Shown: positions 33,592-43,218, counted from the first letter of the stretch. The stretch is 64,000 bases of DNA from Pedobacter panaciterrae (GCF_013204795.1 NZ_JABMKW010000020.1:124001-188000), one strand, 5' to 3'. Numbers and translations are program-made. Notes: generated by a model not told the origin, from the letters alone.

Positions 33592-36441
33592 ATGAAACTA
33601 TTCAAACTGCTATCCCTTGCAGCAATTGCCGGTTTGTTGGTTACGGGAAGTATGACCAGCAGAAATCATCATCTTCTTTTCTCGGACAGTGCGCCTTCGG
33701 GGATTCTTTCACTGGAACTTACCAGGTCTAATAGTATTCAATACCGGATTTTTTCGGAATGGAACCGCCCTGAAAATTATGTTTTTGAACGGGACTGGAC
33801 AAACCCGGCTGACTCGGTGACAATGGATAGCACTGTGTCGCCGGGCAAAAAGATTAAGTATAGTGAGCCGGGGGAAAAGATTAGGGGTGTGGATGCGGTA
33901 GAACGCCAAACGCATGCCGACTATTGGTTTATACTTTTTTATGTGTTTGGATTGATTTTGTTGTTTTGGCATTATTACAAGAATGTTTATCCTTCAAAAG
34001 ACAGAATTACAAGCAGACAGTTTTGGCTGTTTTCGGGAACGGTAATAGCGATCGGTATACTTGATCTTGTCGAAAACTACTATATCCTGGAATCTATTGA
34101 TCTTTTTAAAAGGTTAAATCCGGAAGGTCCCTCACCAGATAGGCTGAGTGATTTTGTGAAATCCGGATTGGCAGCTTATGTTTTTTTTCCCGCCTTGTTT
34201 AAGTTTATTCTCCTGGTTTTAACACTATTTTCATTTGGTTGGTCTATCAGTATTTTTAAACGGCTTACCGGCTGGCTTTCGGGGCTATCGGATAACTTTT
34301 TATTCGGACTACGTTTGGGATGGATGTTTCGTATTGTGCTGATTGTACTTTTTGTGCTGTTTGGATTTTTGATCTTTTCTGATCAGGGACAGGATCTGCT
34401 GATTACGATTAATACCTCCTTTTGGGGAACCATAATCTTTCTCTTTTCGATCTCGGTTTTAGCGACGATAAACTGGTATTTGCCCAAGCTATATGCTGGT
34501 GGATTTACGGATTTAATGTTGACGGTGCCAAAGGGTTTTGTGATGGCGGGAAAGAGCTCGGTGGATTATGCAAGGCTGTTAGGGACGCTTACTTTTTTGA
34601 TTCCGGCAGTGGGGATTCTAAAGACCATGCAGCAGTACCATATGCCTTACCTTTTGGATGATGTGCCTGTGATGGTCATATTGCTGGTTGTCTTGGTGGG
34701 CTACAAGCAAATGTTAAAATACAATACACTGGACTCTTTTTTTGCGCCACGTGGGGTGTTTTCCGCTTTGCGCTATATGATGGTGATGATACTGTTTTTT
34801 CTCTTGATGATCGCCTTCTATTTCATCAGGGATATGGAAGTGGAACAGTATGGCCGGCTTTCATACCTTTCTCTGGATCTGTTTTTATTATCTTTTGCTT
34901 TTCTGATTACTACCACTTACCGGACTAAGATTTTTTTTGTACAAAATATAGAGGTTGCACCTGTTGTACTGATTGTTGGGTTGCTGCTGGCTGTGGTGTT
35001 TATTCTGTTTAACATTCCCCCGATACTCTTTGCGCTTATTGCTAAGTTTAGGTTCTTTACACTTTCCATTGTTATTGCGGCATTGATCTGTTATGCGCTG
35101 ATATTCTCTTATCTGCTTGTATTAGGTAAACGGACTAAAGTGCAATGGATTACGCTGCTTCTGTTAATAGGGTTTTTGGTCTCTTATGTAAAGATAAGTG
35201 ATTTTCATAAGGTGAACACCGTTGTGGCCAAAGGAGAAGAGCCAGTGGCATTATCTACTCATATCCGTAGTTGGCTGGAGCATAGACGAGGAGAAATTGC
35301 GACATACCAGGCTGAGCACAATAAGCCTTACCCTGTATTTTTTTTAAATTCTTATGGCGGCGGGATCAGGGCTTCTGTGTGGGCCACTATGGTTGTGAGT
35401 GAAATGGATTCCCTGGTACTTGCCTCACGTGGCAGTAAGCGGATAAGTGATGATTTTCAGCATCATGTATTTTCTTTTTCGGGTGCATCTGGAGGGACTA
35501 TAGGCTTTTCTCTTTTGACAGCAGACAGGCTTAAGGCCAGGGATAGTATTTCTTCCGGAAGGTTTTATCCCGATAACACCAAGGTATATGAGTACGATTA
35601 CCTGACAGCGAATGTGGTGGGGGTTTTTGGAAGGGACCTGTTTATGACCATGATTGGAGGGAACTGGTATGACGATCGTTCCCGCCTGCAGGAACGAGGT
35701 TTTGAGGGGATACTGAAGGATAAGTTTGGAATGGACTATGATATCACATTGAGAGAGGCCTGGAAGAAGGATAATATGGACTTGCCCTTGCTTTTTTCCA
35801 ATACCTATGATATTAATACGGGTAAGAAGGGAATTGTTGCTCCTGTGTTGTTAGAGAAGGATGATTTTCCAAGCTGTGTTTTTATACAGGATTTGATGAG
35901 GGCAAAAAAACTTGACCTGTCACTTTCTGCGGCCGCTTTCCTGAGTGCGCGTTTTCCGTATGTATGTCCGACAGGTAAGTTTGATGAGAAGCATCATTTT
36001 ACTGATGGCGGAACACTGGAAAATTCTGGCGCAGAGACCTCGAGGCAGGTAATTGCTGTATTTGAGCGGGTGCTTGCAGAAGATGAGTTTGCGGGGCTTA
36101 ATGTTACGATAAATGTGCTTTCGATTTCTAATAGCATTCTATCTGTTGAGTATCCAACTCAGGATAAGAATTTGTATGAGGTAGTAGCTCCGGCATTAGG
36201 GATTTTGGAGACCATTAGTAGTAATGCACTTAAGGCTGATACGATTAATAAGGTGATGGCAGCGCGACAGAAAATGAAAGGGTGGAGCTATAACAAAATT
36301 CAGCCCACACGGGAGATGATTGCGGGGAACTGGCCTGTGCTGCCATTAGGCTGGCAAATCTCGGATCATGCGTTGGAGGTGATGAAAAAAAGTATTAAGG
36401 ATCAGCGGGCAAAAATAGATAATGTACTGTTGGTATTCTAA
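33592..36441 (+). CDS. Patatin-like phospholipase with large N-terminal membrane domain
   Basis: A 949-residue protein. After a signal-like start the first part (about 110-540) has roughly ten hydrophobic helices. The soluble C-terminal part has the patatin set: oxyanion loop GGGIRA (Gly589-Arg593), nucleophile motif GASGG (Ser633) and DGG (catalytic Asp805). Patatin domains hydrolyse acyl esters of membrane lipids; here the enzyme would be held at the inner membrane. The catalytic dyad is intact. Its end overlaps the convergent GyrI-like gene by 4 bp. Confidence 0.88.
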   Translation: MKLFKLLSLAAIAGLLVTGSMTSRNHHLLFSDSAPSGILSLELTRSNSIQYRIFSEWNRPENYVFERDWTNPADSVTMDSTVSPGKKIKYSEPGEKIRGVDAVERQTHADYWFILFYVFGLILLFWHYYKNVYPSKDRITSRQFWLFSGTVIAIGILDLVENYYILESIDLFKRLNPEGPSPDRLSDFVKSGLAAYVFFPALFKFILLVLTLFSFGWSISIFKRLTGWLSGLSDNFLFGLRLGWMFRIVLIVLFVLFGFLIFSDQGQDLLITINTSFWGTIIFLFSISVLATINWYLPKLYAGGFTDLMLTVPKGFVMAGKSSVDYARLLGTLTFLIPAVGILKTMQQYHMPYLLDDVPVMVILLVVLVGYKQMLKYNTLDSFFAPRGVFSALRYMMVMILFFLLMIAFYFIRDMEVEQYGRLSYLSLDLFLLSFAFLITTTYRTKIFFVQNIEVAPVVLIVGLLLAVVFILFNIPPILFALIAKFRFFTLSIVIAALICYALIFSYLLVLGKRTKVQWITLLLLIGFLVSYVKISDFHKVNTVVAKGEEPVALSTHIRSWLEHRRGEIATYQAEHNKPYPVFFLNSYGGGIRASVWATMVVSEMDSLVLASRGSKRISDDFQHHVFSFSGASGGTIGFSLLTADRLKARDSISSGRFYPDNTKVYEYDYLTANVVGVFGRDLFMTMIGGNWYDDRSRLQERGFEGILKDKFGMDYDITLREAWKKDNMDLPLLFSNTYDINTGKKGIVAPVLLEKDDFPSCVFIQDLMRAKKLDLSLSAAAFLSARFPYVCPTGKFDEKHHFTDGGTLENSGAETSRQVIAVFERVLAEDEFAGLNVTINVLSISNSILSVEYPTQDKNLYEVVAPALGILETISSNALKADTINKVMAARQKMKGWSYNKIQPTREMIAGNWPVLPLGWQISDHALEVMKKSIKDQRAKIDNVLLVF

Positions 36442-36848
36442 TCTTGCATCCTTATCATGCACTTTACATCTGTTTGATTGGGGTAGAGTTCAACACAGTA
36501 TCCTTCCATATCAATTCCCGGTAGATCGGTTAATTGGTCAAAGGCTTTGCCTATGGCTGGTATATCTTTCATGAAATCAGTAATAGTGATACAGCTGTAT
36601 CTACCGGCCTTTATGGATATTGTTTCCAACCCAAGGGCTTTGGCTTCACCAGGTTGCAATTCTTCGGCTGCGGCTTTATAAATAATGCCTCCATCGTTCT
36701 CGGGACGTGAAAGACCGAAATATTGTCGGTTTTCGTTAAATGATACAAGTGAATGCAATTTTTGGTGAGCGGCCATTACTCCGTCTGGAAAAGAAGAGGC
36801 CGTTACATAAATTACTGGAATGTCGTGGTTGATTTCTATAGTTTCCAT
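36438..36848 (-). CDS. GyrI-like / AraC effector-binding domain protein
   Basis: A 136-residue stand-alone small-molecule-binding domain. The two-fold SHS2-like pattern is visible (VIYVTASSFPDGVMAAHQKL; then IKAGRYSCITITDF and YCVELYPNQTD near the end). Domains of this type bind hydrophobic cations or drugs when fused to AraC or MerR regulators; alone their role is unclear. No regulator gene is attached. Confidence 0.75.
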   Translation of the reverse strand: METIEINHDIPVIYVTASSFPDGVMAAHQKLHSLVSFNENRQYFGLSRPENDGGIIYKAAAEELQPGEAKALGLETISIKAGRYSCITITDFMKDIPAIGKAFDQLTDLPGIDMEGYCVELYPNQTDVKCMIRMQD

Positions 36849-36911
36849 GGTAAATAAAATCTTATAGATACAATTTAACCATTGTTTTGAAGAATATTAT
36901 GTTCTAGGGCT

Positions 36912-38030
36912 CTAAAAATCGATACCAAGCCTTAATCCGGCAGACGAAAACTTTACATTTTCTATTTTAGAACTTTGCATGGGTAATTTAAAGAAAGGTT
37001 CAAGCGTAATGGTTCTGTTTTTTAAGAAAGGATACTTGTACCCGAAAGAGATATTGATAAAGCTTTTGTATTTTTCTTTATTCTGAGGTTGATCTTCAAT
37101 GTCTACCACGGATCTTTCTTCACTGGTAAAGGTTTTATCGTATACTTCTCCATTTGGATCTACAATACTTTGCGTGTGGGAAACTGTACTGACATAAGTT
37201 AGCTCACCCCTTTGTTTTATAGTTGCAAAGGCCGAAACGCCAACTTTGGCATATAGACGTTGGTTAACGTTATATCTTAGTCCTAATGGAATTTCGACCC
37301 CTGATAACCGAACGGTGGCCGATTCTAATTGTTTTTCGTCTGTGGCGCTTAAGGTTGATCCATCATTATCTTTAAAAGCAGAGGATTCCCGATAGCCTGC
37401 GCCTAACATTATCGTGATTTTTGGATTTAAGGCATAACCTACTACGGCTTCAAATGCTAATCCCAATTTCTTTGAATTGCTAAAGTCGGTAGCCATGCCC
37501 AATCCAACTATCCAATTAGGTTCTTTTTTGGTTTTTTTAACGCTTTCGGTTTCCTGGTATGTTGTATAAGGAATTATTTTTTTGCTGCGAGGTGCACGAG
37601 CTGCAACAATCTGCTCTTCATTTGGTTTTGCCTGCGCTACCATGGTATTTTCAGGTGCGGGTTTATCTTGTTCCGGAATCGTACTGTTTACAAGCCTAAT
37701 TTCAGCTTGCTTTTTGTTAATTTGAACGGGGTGATGATTGGTTGTATTGAGCTTCTTAACCTGGACTTCTTGTATGACTTCTTTTTGCACCGGTTTAGTT
37801 TTGAACTTCGCTAATGGTACCGGTTTAGGACCGGGATTGTAGCTGAATATAAAAGTAAGGCAAATTAGCAGGAGTGACGCAGCAATTCCTGAAAACCAAT
37901 ACCACCCGCTTGTTTTAGTTTTTGCCGGCTGTTGTTTTGAAAATGATTCCCATGAGCCTTCTTTGTAGGCTTCTTCGTTGTTTTGTAGAAGTGATTTAAT
38001 CACTTCAAGCCCTCTATCCGTATGTTCCAT
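36912..38030 (-). CDS. Single-TM protein with outer-membrane-type beta-barrel domain, sigma-linked
   Basis: A 372-residue protein: about 40 cytoplasmic residues, one TM helix (about 46-64), a lysine/proline-rich linker, and a C-terminal region (about 165-372) with alternating strands like a PorT-type beta barrel (KITIMLGAGYRESSAF, AGLRLGIDF end). It overlaps the upstream ECF sigma gene by 17 bp, so the two are translated together. The layout suggests an anti-sigma-like sensor, but no anti-sigma zinc motif is present. Start taken at the ATG at 38030. Confidence 0.7.
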   Translation of the reverse strand: MEHTDRGLEVIKSLLQNNEEAYKEGSWESFSKQQPAKTKTSGWYWFSGIAASLLLICLTFIFSYNPGPKPVPLAKFKTKPVQKEVIQEVQVKKLNTTNHHPVQINKKQAEIRLVNSTIPEQDKPAPENTMVAQAKPNEEQIVAARAPRSKKIIPYTTYQETESVKKTKKEPNWIVGLGMATDFSNSKKLGLAFEAVVGYALNPKITIMLGAGYRESSAFKDNDGSTLSATDEKQLESATVRLSGVEIPLGLRYNVNQRLYAKVGVSAFATIKQRGELTYVSTVSHTQSIVDPNGEVYDKTFTSEERSVVDIEDQPQNKEKYKSFINISFGYKYPFLKNRTITLEPFFKLPMQSSKIENVKFSSAGLRLGIDF

Positions 38031-38601
38031 CTTCAACAATTAAAGATTCATTATAAAGTTTTCTTAATTTTTGCTTAGCCCTGCCTAAGTATACTCTGCA
38101 GATATTTTCGGGTATACCTAAAGTTTTTGAGATCTCATCATGAGAGAATCCCTCGATTTCGAACATATTAAAGATTATCCTTTGCGACTCAGGAAGTGTA
38201 TTAAGTAATTTTAAGATGTCCTCAACATACAGCTGATCTAATGCACGACTATAGATCTGTGGATGTTTTTCTTCGCCTATATCGTCAAATTCCTCGTTGA
38301 TGGTTCTCCTTTTACGGAGGTAATCTATGCAATTGCGTGAGGCTATCTTTGCCATCCAACCTCGAAATGTTTTTTCGGGGTCTATTGCAGATTCTAATAG
38401 CTGAAATTGTGTGATATGATTAAATATCTTGATAAACGTATCATTTACAAGTTCTTCCGAATCACTTCTGTTGTTGATGTAACGCATGGTAACTGCCATT
38501 AAATACCCGTAGTAGGTTTTATACATGACTTCCTTTGAAGCGTTTTTTTGATCAGCAACGCCTGCAATAATTTCCTTAAGCTTCGGGAGTTTTCTTAGCA
38601 C
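38014..38601 (-). CDS. ECF-type RNA polymerase sigma factor
   Basis: A 195-residue sigma factor. Region 2 (about 20-95) contains YINNRSDSEELVNDTFIKIF and the -10 binding helix RGWMAKIASRNCIDYLRK. Region 4 (about 130-185) contains LPESQRIIFNMFEIEGFSHDEISKTLGIPENICRVYLGRAKQKL. The frame opens with GTG at 38601; no better ATG lies upstream. It is in an overlapping operon with the single-TM barrel protein, which may set its activity. The target promoter was not identified. Confidence 0.9.
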   Translation of the reverse strand: MLRKLPKLKEIIAGVADQKNASKEVMYKTYYGYLMAVTMRYINNRSDSEELVNDTFIKIFNHITQFQLLESAIDPEKTFRGWMAKIASRNCIDYLRKRRTINEEFDDIGEEKHPQIYSRALDQLYVEDILKLLNTLPESQRIIFNMFEIEGFSHDEISKTLGIPENICRVYLGRAKQKLRKLYNESLIVEDGTYG

Positions 38602-38645
38602 TCTTCCAGGATTTATATATTCTACGCCAACTGGTATTCATAAAT

Positions 38646-38687
38646 GGGGCTACACAAATCCTTTTATAAATAAGAAAGTGCAGCCCC
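38646..38687 (-). terminator. Hairpin downstream of DUF4397 gene
   Basis: Stem GGGGCTACAC / GTGCAGCCCC (one mismatch) around a 22-nt loop, 16 bp past the stop of the minus-strand DUF4397 gene and before the sigma gene. The trailing T content is weak (ATTTATG). It probably insulates the two genes. Confidence 0.5.
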
Positions 38688-38702
38688 AGAAATAATAGGC
38701 GG

Positions 38703-39416
38703 TTATTTGTTGGTAAGAACCGTTAAACCAAGTTTGGTGTCGTCTGTTGCGGCTTTAAGGCCTTTTGCATAGATCGTATATACTTTTCCTTTTTCAATTT
38801 TAACTTTTGGAAGTGTAGCAAGTACGGTTGTCTTGCCATTTTCTCTGATCTCAAAGTTGATCTCGGCGCCAACCTCTGTGGTATTGGTGAAATCGGTTGA
38901 TTCTTTAAATGCTTTTTTAGCCAGAAGTACTTCTGTTTTTCCGGTAACAGCCAAATCAAGTGAGCCTGCATCAGGACTTAAGTTAATGAAACGGATTTTT
39001 GCTTTATCAGCAGCTGGAGCAGTTAGATCATCAGCAACAAATACAAGTGCATTGCCTGTTTTATCTGCAACAAATACCGAGTAAGATTTATCTGCGGCCA
39101 GGGTTACATCGGCTTTTACAAGAATATCGGATACATCTTTTTTAGTAACGCTTAATTCCCGTTTGCCTGAACTGATTGATTGGTATTCGATTACCGTGTT
39201 GTACGTTAATGCTTTCGTATTCTTTTTTACTTTATCTACAAAGAAAGAAAGCTCAGGCGTTCCTGGCGCGGCATGGATTATTGATAAATTTGCTGGCTTA
39301 GGTGTTTGTGGATTAGGATCTTTATCCTTTTTACATGAACTAAAGATACTTGTTAACGTTAAGGCAAACACTAAAGTTTTGGCAACTGGCGATAGGTAGT
39401 TTTTTGTTGTTTTCAT
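38703..39416 (-). CDS. DUF4397-domain lipoprotein
   Basis: A 237-residue surface or periplasmic lipoprotein (lipobox IFSSC, Cys near residue 27, followed by KKDKDPNPQTP). The rest is the immunoglobulin-like DUF4397 domain: ANLSIIHAAPGTPELSFFVD, VFVADKTGNALVFVADDL, KIRFINLSPDAGSLDLAV. No enzyme motif. It probably has an adhesive or structural role, which is inference. A 22-bp palindrome lies just upstream. Confidence 0.88.
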   Translation of the reverse strand: MKTTKNYLSPVAKTLVFALTLTSIFSSCKKDKDPNPQTPKPANLSIIHAAPGTPELSFFVDKVKKNTKALTYNTVIEYQSISSGKRELSVTKKDVSDILVKADVTLAADKSYSVFVADKTGNALVFVADDLTAPAADKAKIRFINLSPDAGSLDLAVTGKTEVLLAKKAFKESTDFTNTTEVGAEINFEIRENGKTTVLATLPKVKIEKGKVYTIYAKGLKAATDDTKLGLTVLTNK

Positions 39417-39445
39417 TTTTAAGTTTTTGTGAAATAAAATAGTGT

Positions 39446-39467
39446 AATGTTAATGGCCATTAACGTT
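39446..39467. promoter_or_regulatory. 22-bp near-perfect palindrome, operator candidate
   Basis: The core GTTAATGGCCATTAAC is a perfect 16-bp palindrome. Extended arms AATGTTAATGG / CCATTAACGTT have one mismatch. It sits 30 bp upstream of the DUF4397 start and 99 bp before the divergent gene at 39566. Confidence 0.45.
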
Positions 39468-39565
39468 ATTACCCATAGAACGAGCCTCATTATGAAAAAG
39501 CAACAGGGGTAGTAAATTATTTAAATTTTTAAAGTATTTTTATACTGAACTAAGGGCCAAGTGTT

Positions 39566-40057
39566 ATGAGTTTCGAACTATCAACCAGCGTCATTTATAT
39601 TACACCTGAACATGACGAAGTCTATACTTTTATAAAGGAAATAGACAATAAACAAGGTTTGTACACCTTGGATTTTAATAATGTAGTTGTTCCTGAGAAT
39701 AAGATTAAGGTAAATACACACACTAACTTTAGTGTGCCTTCCTTAATGACTAAAAACCGTATCATTAATTATCATTATGATAAACTGGTTGATAGTATTG
39801 TGCGTTTTTTGATAGATCATAATCCGGCTGAGGATTTAATGAAAATATATCGGAAGAGAGAGGTGATCTACTTTGAGCCTATAATAGATGATTCTGAAAG
39901 CCCGGATGATAAAGAGCATTTTAGGGAGCTTACGGATAAATTAAATAAACTGATAGGAATGGCCAATAGTGCCATTAAAAGCCGTTTCAACAAACATATT
40001 GTAGTTATTTTAAACTACCCTCCAAAAACGCATCATCTGCATACGATACGGATTTAG
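39566..40057 (+). CDS. Hypothetical cytosolic protein
   Basis: A 163-residue protein I do not recognise. No signal peptide or TM segment. It has an N-terminal mixed region (ITPEHDEVYTFIKEIDNKQGLYTLDFNNV), then an amphipathic helical stretch with acidic residues (DDSESPDDKEHFRELTDKL). It lies 96 bp before the endolysin-like gene on the same strand. Confidence 0.55.
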   Translation: MSFELSTSVIYITPEHDEVYTFIKEIDNKQGLYTLDFNNVVVPENKIKVNTHTNFSVPSLMTKNRIINYHYDKLVDSIVRFLIDHNPAEDLMKIYRKREVIYFEPIIDDSESPDDKEHFRELTDKLNKLIGMANSAIKSRFNKHIVVILNYPPKTHHLHTIRI

Positions 40058-40153
40058 TATGGTATATGGGATACTAAAAATGATTAGAAATGACTATTTA
40101 TCAAGTTTCTGCTCATGTCTATATTAGTGATAGCTTTCACTAATTAGACTTCT

Positions 40154-41053
40154 ATGAAAACGCTAGTAATTTCTAAAATTCCTGCCTATGGCAGTTTTTC
40201 AAAAGACGTAAAAATCTTACAAGAAAGATTAATTGAGCTTGGGTTTGATCCGAAAGGTGCAGATGGAATTTATGGAATGAATACCCAGCAAGCTGTGATC
40301 TCATTACAGCTAAAAAATAAGCTACAAGGATCGGGGGTTATAGGCCCTAAAACTTTAGGCTTGTTAAAACTGGTTGTATCTGATATTTCAGTAATAACGG
40401 ATAGTCCGTTGATTACCAAGGATATTAAGAACAAGAAAGACAGGCATCTTCATCCAAACATGCGCCAGCGATTAGAGGCATATCTTTTTGCAAACGGGAA
40501 TATTCCGGATTTCTGGACGAATAAAAAACTAAGCTCGGTTTGCATTGCAGTACAGGAAGCATTGGCAGAACTGGGTGTTAAGGAAAACGGGAGAAACAAC
40601 TATGGAACTGACGTTGGCGAAGTGCAAGGTACTACCGGGGGTTTTACGCCGGGCGGAAATGGAGATGCATGGTGTTTGGATTTTGCCCAGATGAAGGTGG
40701 CAATAATTGAAGATTTCTATCAAAAGGAATCGCCGGTTCCTGCTACTGCTAATTGTGTGGATTGCTGGAAGGGATCTGAAAAGGTGGCCGGCTTAACCAC
40801 ATCGGTACCAACGATTGGCACTTTGGCTTTAGCACAATATATAAACAATCCAACAAGGGGTCATGCCATGGAGTGTTATGAGCTGCTTGGAGGGGGGCAA
40901 ATGCGGACTGTTGAAGGAAATACTTCTGCAAATGACATGACTAATGGAAACAACTCCGGTTTTAATGTGAGGAACCAGAAACTCAATAACAGAGACACCT
41001 TAAGAACGCTTGGATTTGTATATGTATATCCAAATAATCAGGTTCCTACATAA
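40154..41053 (+). CDS. Peptidoglycan-binding and CHAP-like amidase protein
   Basis: A 299-residue protein. The N-terminal PG_binding_1 domain (about 15-75) shows VKILQERLIELGFDPKGADGIYGMNTQQAV. The C-terminal cysteine-protease-like part (about 125-295) has the probable nucleophile in GDAWCLDFAQ and histidine in RGHAMEC. It looks like a phage or self-acting endolysin by architecture. No signal peptide is visible, so export, if any, needs another route. No phage genes surround it. Confidence 0.75.
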   Translation: MKTLVISKIPAYGSFSKDVKILQERLIELGFDPKGADGIYGMNTQQAVISLQLKNKLQGSGVIGPKTLGLLKLVVSDISVITDSPLITKDIKNKKDRHLHPNMRQRLEAYLFANGNIPDFWTNKKLSSVCIAVQEALAELGVKENGRNNYGTDVGEVQGTTGGFTPGGNGDAWCLDFAQMKVAIIEDFYQKESPVPATANCVDCWKGSEKVAGLTTSVPTIGTLALAQYINNPTRGHAMECYELLGGGQMRTVEGNTSANDMTNGNNSGFNVRNQKLNNRDTLRTLGFVYVYPNNQVPT

Positions 41054-41062
41054 AAGTGTATT

Positions 41063-42436
41063 CTACTTTAAATATTTTAAGTTTAAACCAATTATTGCTA
41101 GTGTGCTTATTATTGTAATTGTGGCGCTAACAGAGATAGAATGTAGGATTGCGGCACTTCCGCCTACGCCAATAGCTCCAAAAACTGCGACCCCAATAGC
41201 TCCGGCAGCTTGCCTTACGGTATTTAATGCAGCAGAAGCAGTACCTGACAATGATTTATCTACGCTGGATAAAATACCGTTAGTCATGGCGGGAACGGCA
41301 AGTCCCATACCCATCGGTATAATTAGAAATGGCAGGAATAACTGCCAGTAAGGTGTATTATCTTTAGCTATAAATAGCCCTGCAAAACCAACAGCAAACA
41401 TTGCAAGACCTATTATAATTGGTTTCCGTATACCAAATTTATTGATTACACGACCGCTGATGAGATTGGAAATAACGAACCCTACAGTTAAAGGTAGAAA
41501 AGCCAGGCCAGCGTTGAGCGATGAATAATGGAGTACGTTTTGCAGATAAAGACTGAGTGTAAAAACAGTTCCATAGTAAGCGCCATTTAAAACGGCACCA
41601 AGTAAAAGCAGTACGTTAAACGTAGGGGCGTCAAAAAGATGAAGCGGCAGCATCGGGTGATTCACTCTTTTTTCGATAGTTAAAAATGCCACAAGCGTAG
41701 CGGCACTAAAAAGCAGGCCTCCAAATATTACCGGATCTTTAAATCCAAAGTTAGGCCATTCTATAATTACCGCAATCAGTGCTGTAATGGAGAGCATCCA
41801 GGTAATTTGTCCGGCGATATCAAATCCTTTGTTAACCGAGGTCTTATTTTGTGCCAGACGAAAACTGAACAGGAAACCAGCCAGACAAAGCGGTACATTC
41901 ACAAAAAAGATATAACGCCAGTTGCTGATCTGGATGAGTAAGCCCCCAACGATAGGACCGGCAGCTATGGCGGCACTTCCTGCCGCGGTCCACAAACCTA
42001 CTGCACGTACGCGCTTTGCAGGATCATGAGCAAAAGCCTGATTAAGTATGGCAAGAGAACTGGGGATCATGGTGGCCGCACCAACTCCCTGCAGTACTCT
42101 AAATGCAATGAGGGTAGCTGCGCTTCCGGCAAATCCACAACCTATAGAAGCGATCCCAAAAATACAGATGCCAAGTTGAAATATACGTTTTGCACCTAAA
42201 AGATCGCTTAAATTGCCGGCAGATAGCATAAGCACTGCAAAGGCAAGGGTATAGGCATCTATTACCCATTGTAAGGTAGAAATACTGGCCTGATAGGTTT
42301 TGGCAATAGGAGGCAACGCAATATTTACAATAGAAACATCTAGCTGTGCAACTACAAAGGCCAGACTTGTTATTCCGACTATCCAGCCAAAGGGAACGGT
42401 ATGATTAGGGGAAGTTGTTGTGTTTGATAAACTCAT
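41063..42436 (-). CDS. MFS drug-efflux transporter, DHA2-type
   Basis: A 457-residue inner-membrane transporter, probably with 14 TM helices. Diagnostic stretches are LDVSIVNIALPPIAKTY in TM1, AYTLAFAVLMLSAGNLSDLLGAKRIF (motif A region) and RVLQGVGAATMIPSSLAIL (motif B/C region). The family exports drugs by proton antiport; the substrate is not predictable. Start at the ATG at 42436 (MSLSNTTTS) rather than 21 bp upstream. Convergent with the endolysin-like gene and divergent from the LysE-type gene. Confidence 0.92.
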   Translation of the reverse strand: MSLSNTTTSPNHTVPFGWIVGITSLAFVVAQLDVSIVNIALPPIAKTYQASISTLQWVIDAYTLAFAVLMLSAGNLSDLLGAKRIFQLGICIFGIASIGCGFAGSAATLIAFRVLQGVGAATMIPSSLAILNQAFAHDPAKRVRAVGLWTAAGSAAIAAGPIVGGLLIQISNWRYIFFVNVPLCLAGFLFSFRLAQNKTSVNKGFDIAGQITWMLSITALIAVIIEWPNFGFKDPVIFGGLLFSAATLVAFLTIEKRVNHPMLPLHLFDAPTFNVLLLLGAVLNGAYYGTVFTLSLYLQNVLHYSSLNAGLAFLPLTVGFVISNLISGRVINKFGIRKPIIIGLAMFAVGFAGLFIAKDNTPYWQLFLPFLIIPMGMGLAVPAMTNGILSSVDKSLSGTASAALNTVRQAAGAIGVAVFGAIGVGGSAAILHSISVSATITIISTLAIIGLNLKYLK

Positions 42437-42550
42437 CGCTCGTTTTTGCAAGTGCAAAGGTGCACAGAAAGGACGATTTTTTCTTAGCAGTTTCAGTTTG
42501 TTACTTTATTTTAGCAAAAATATTTTCAGAAATACTAAATCTCTTTGACT

Positions 42551-43183
42551 ATGACCGGAATCGATAATTTCAGTGCTTTTATATTGTCAGCAATAATTGT
42601 AGTTATTACCCCGGGTATTGATACCATACTGGTTTTAACAAGAAGTATTTCAAGCGGGAAAAAAGCCGGTATGTACTCAGCATTAGGTGTAAGCACGGGC
42701 TTACTGGTACATACCTGCGCAGCTGCTTTTGGATTATCACTTATTCTCGCGAAATCTGCTTTAGCGTTTATGATTGTTAAATATTTAGGTGCAGCCTATT
42801 TAATTTATATGGGCTATAAGGCACTTTCCAGCAAGGGTGATCGTACAGCGTTAAAATCAATACCAGTTCAATATATAAGAATGGAAAAAATGTTTTGGAC
42901 CGCTTTTTTAAGTGATGTTCTAAATCCGAAAATAGCCATGTTTTTCCTGGCTTTCCTTCCCCAGTTTGTTTTAACTTCGTCAATAAATAGCCCATTTCCA
43001 TACCTTATTCTTGGGGTAGTTATCTTTTTGATCACGCTTGCATGGTGTGTTTTTCTGGCGCTGATGGGTGGGAATGTAGCTAAGTTATTTAACCGAAGTC
43101 CTAACACTGAAAATTGGCTGAACAAAATCTCGGGAGCTGTATTTATTATTCTGGGAATTAAGGTAGCATTGACAAAGTCATAA
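42551..43183 (+). CDS. LysE/RhtB-family amino acid exporter
   Basis: A 210-residue, six-TM exporter of standard length. The N-terminal signature is ITPGIDTILVLTRSISSGKKAGMYSALGVSTG, followed by YLGAAYLIYMGYKAL and LNPKIAMFFLAFLPQFV. Relatives export amino acids such as threonine, homoserine or lysine; the cargo is unknown here. It lies divergent from the MFS gene. Confidence 0.92.
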   Translation: MTGIDNFSAFILSAIIVVITPGIDTILVLTRSISSGKKAGMYSALGVSTGLLVHTCAAAFGLSLILAKSALAFMIVKYLGAAYLIYMGYKALSSKGDRTALKSIPVQYIRMEKMFWTAFLSDVLNPKIAMFFLAFLPQFVLTSSINSPFPYLILGVVIFLITLAWCVFLALMGGNVAKLFNRSPNTENWLNKISGAVFIILGIKVALTKS

Positions 43184-43218
43184 GGAATAAAGTAATACGG
43201 AATATCAAATGTTAATTC

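Noticed and set aside
38723..38971. 82-codon minus-strand frame inside the DUF4397 gene
   Set aside because: Different frame of the same strand as a clear family member. A shadow frame.
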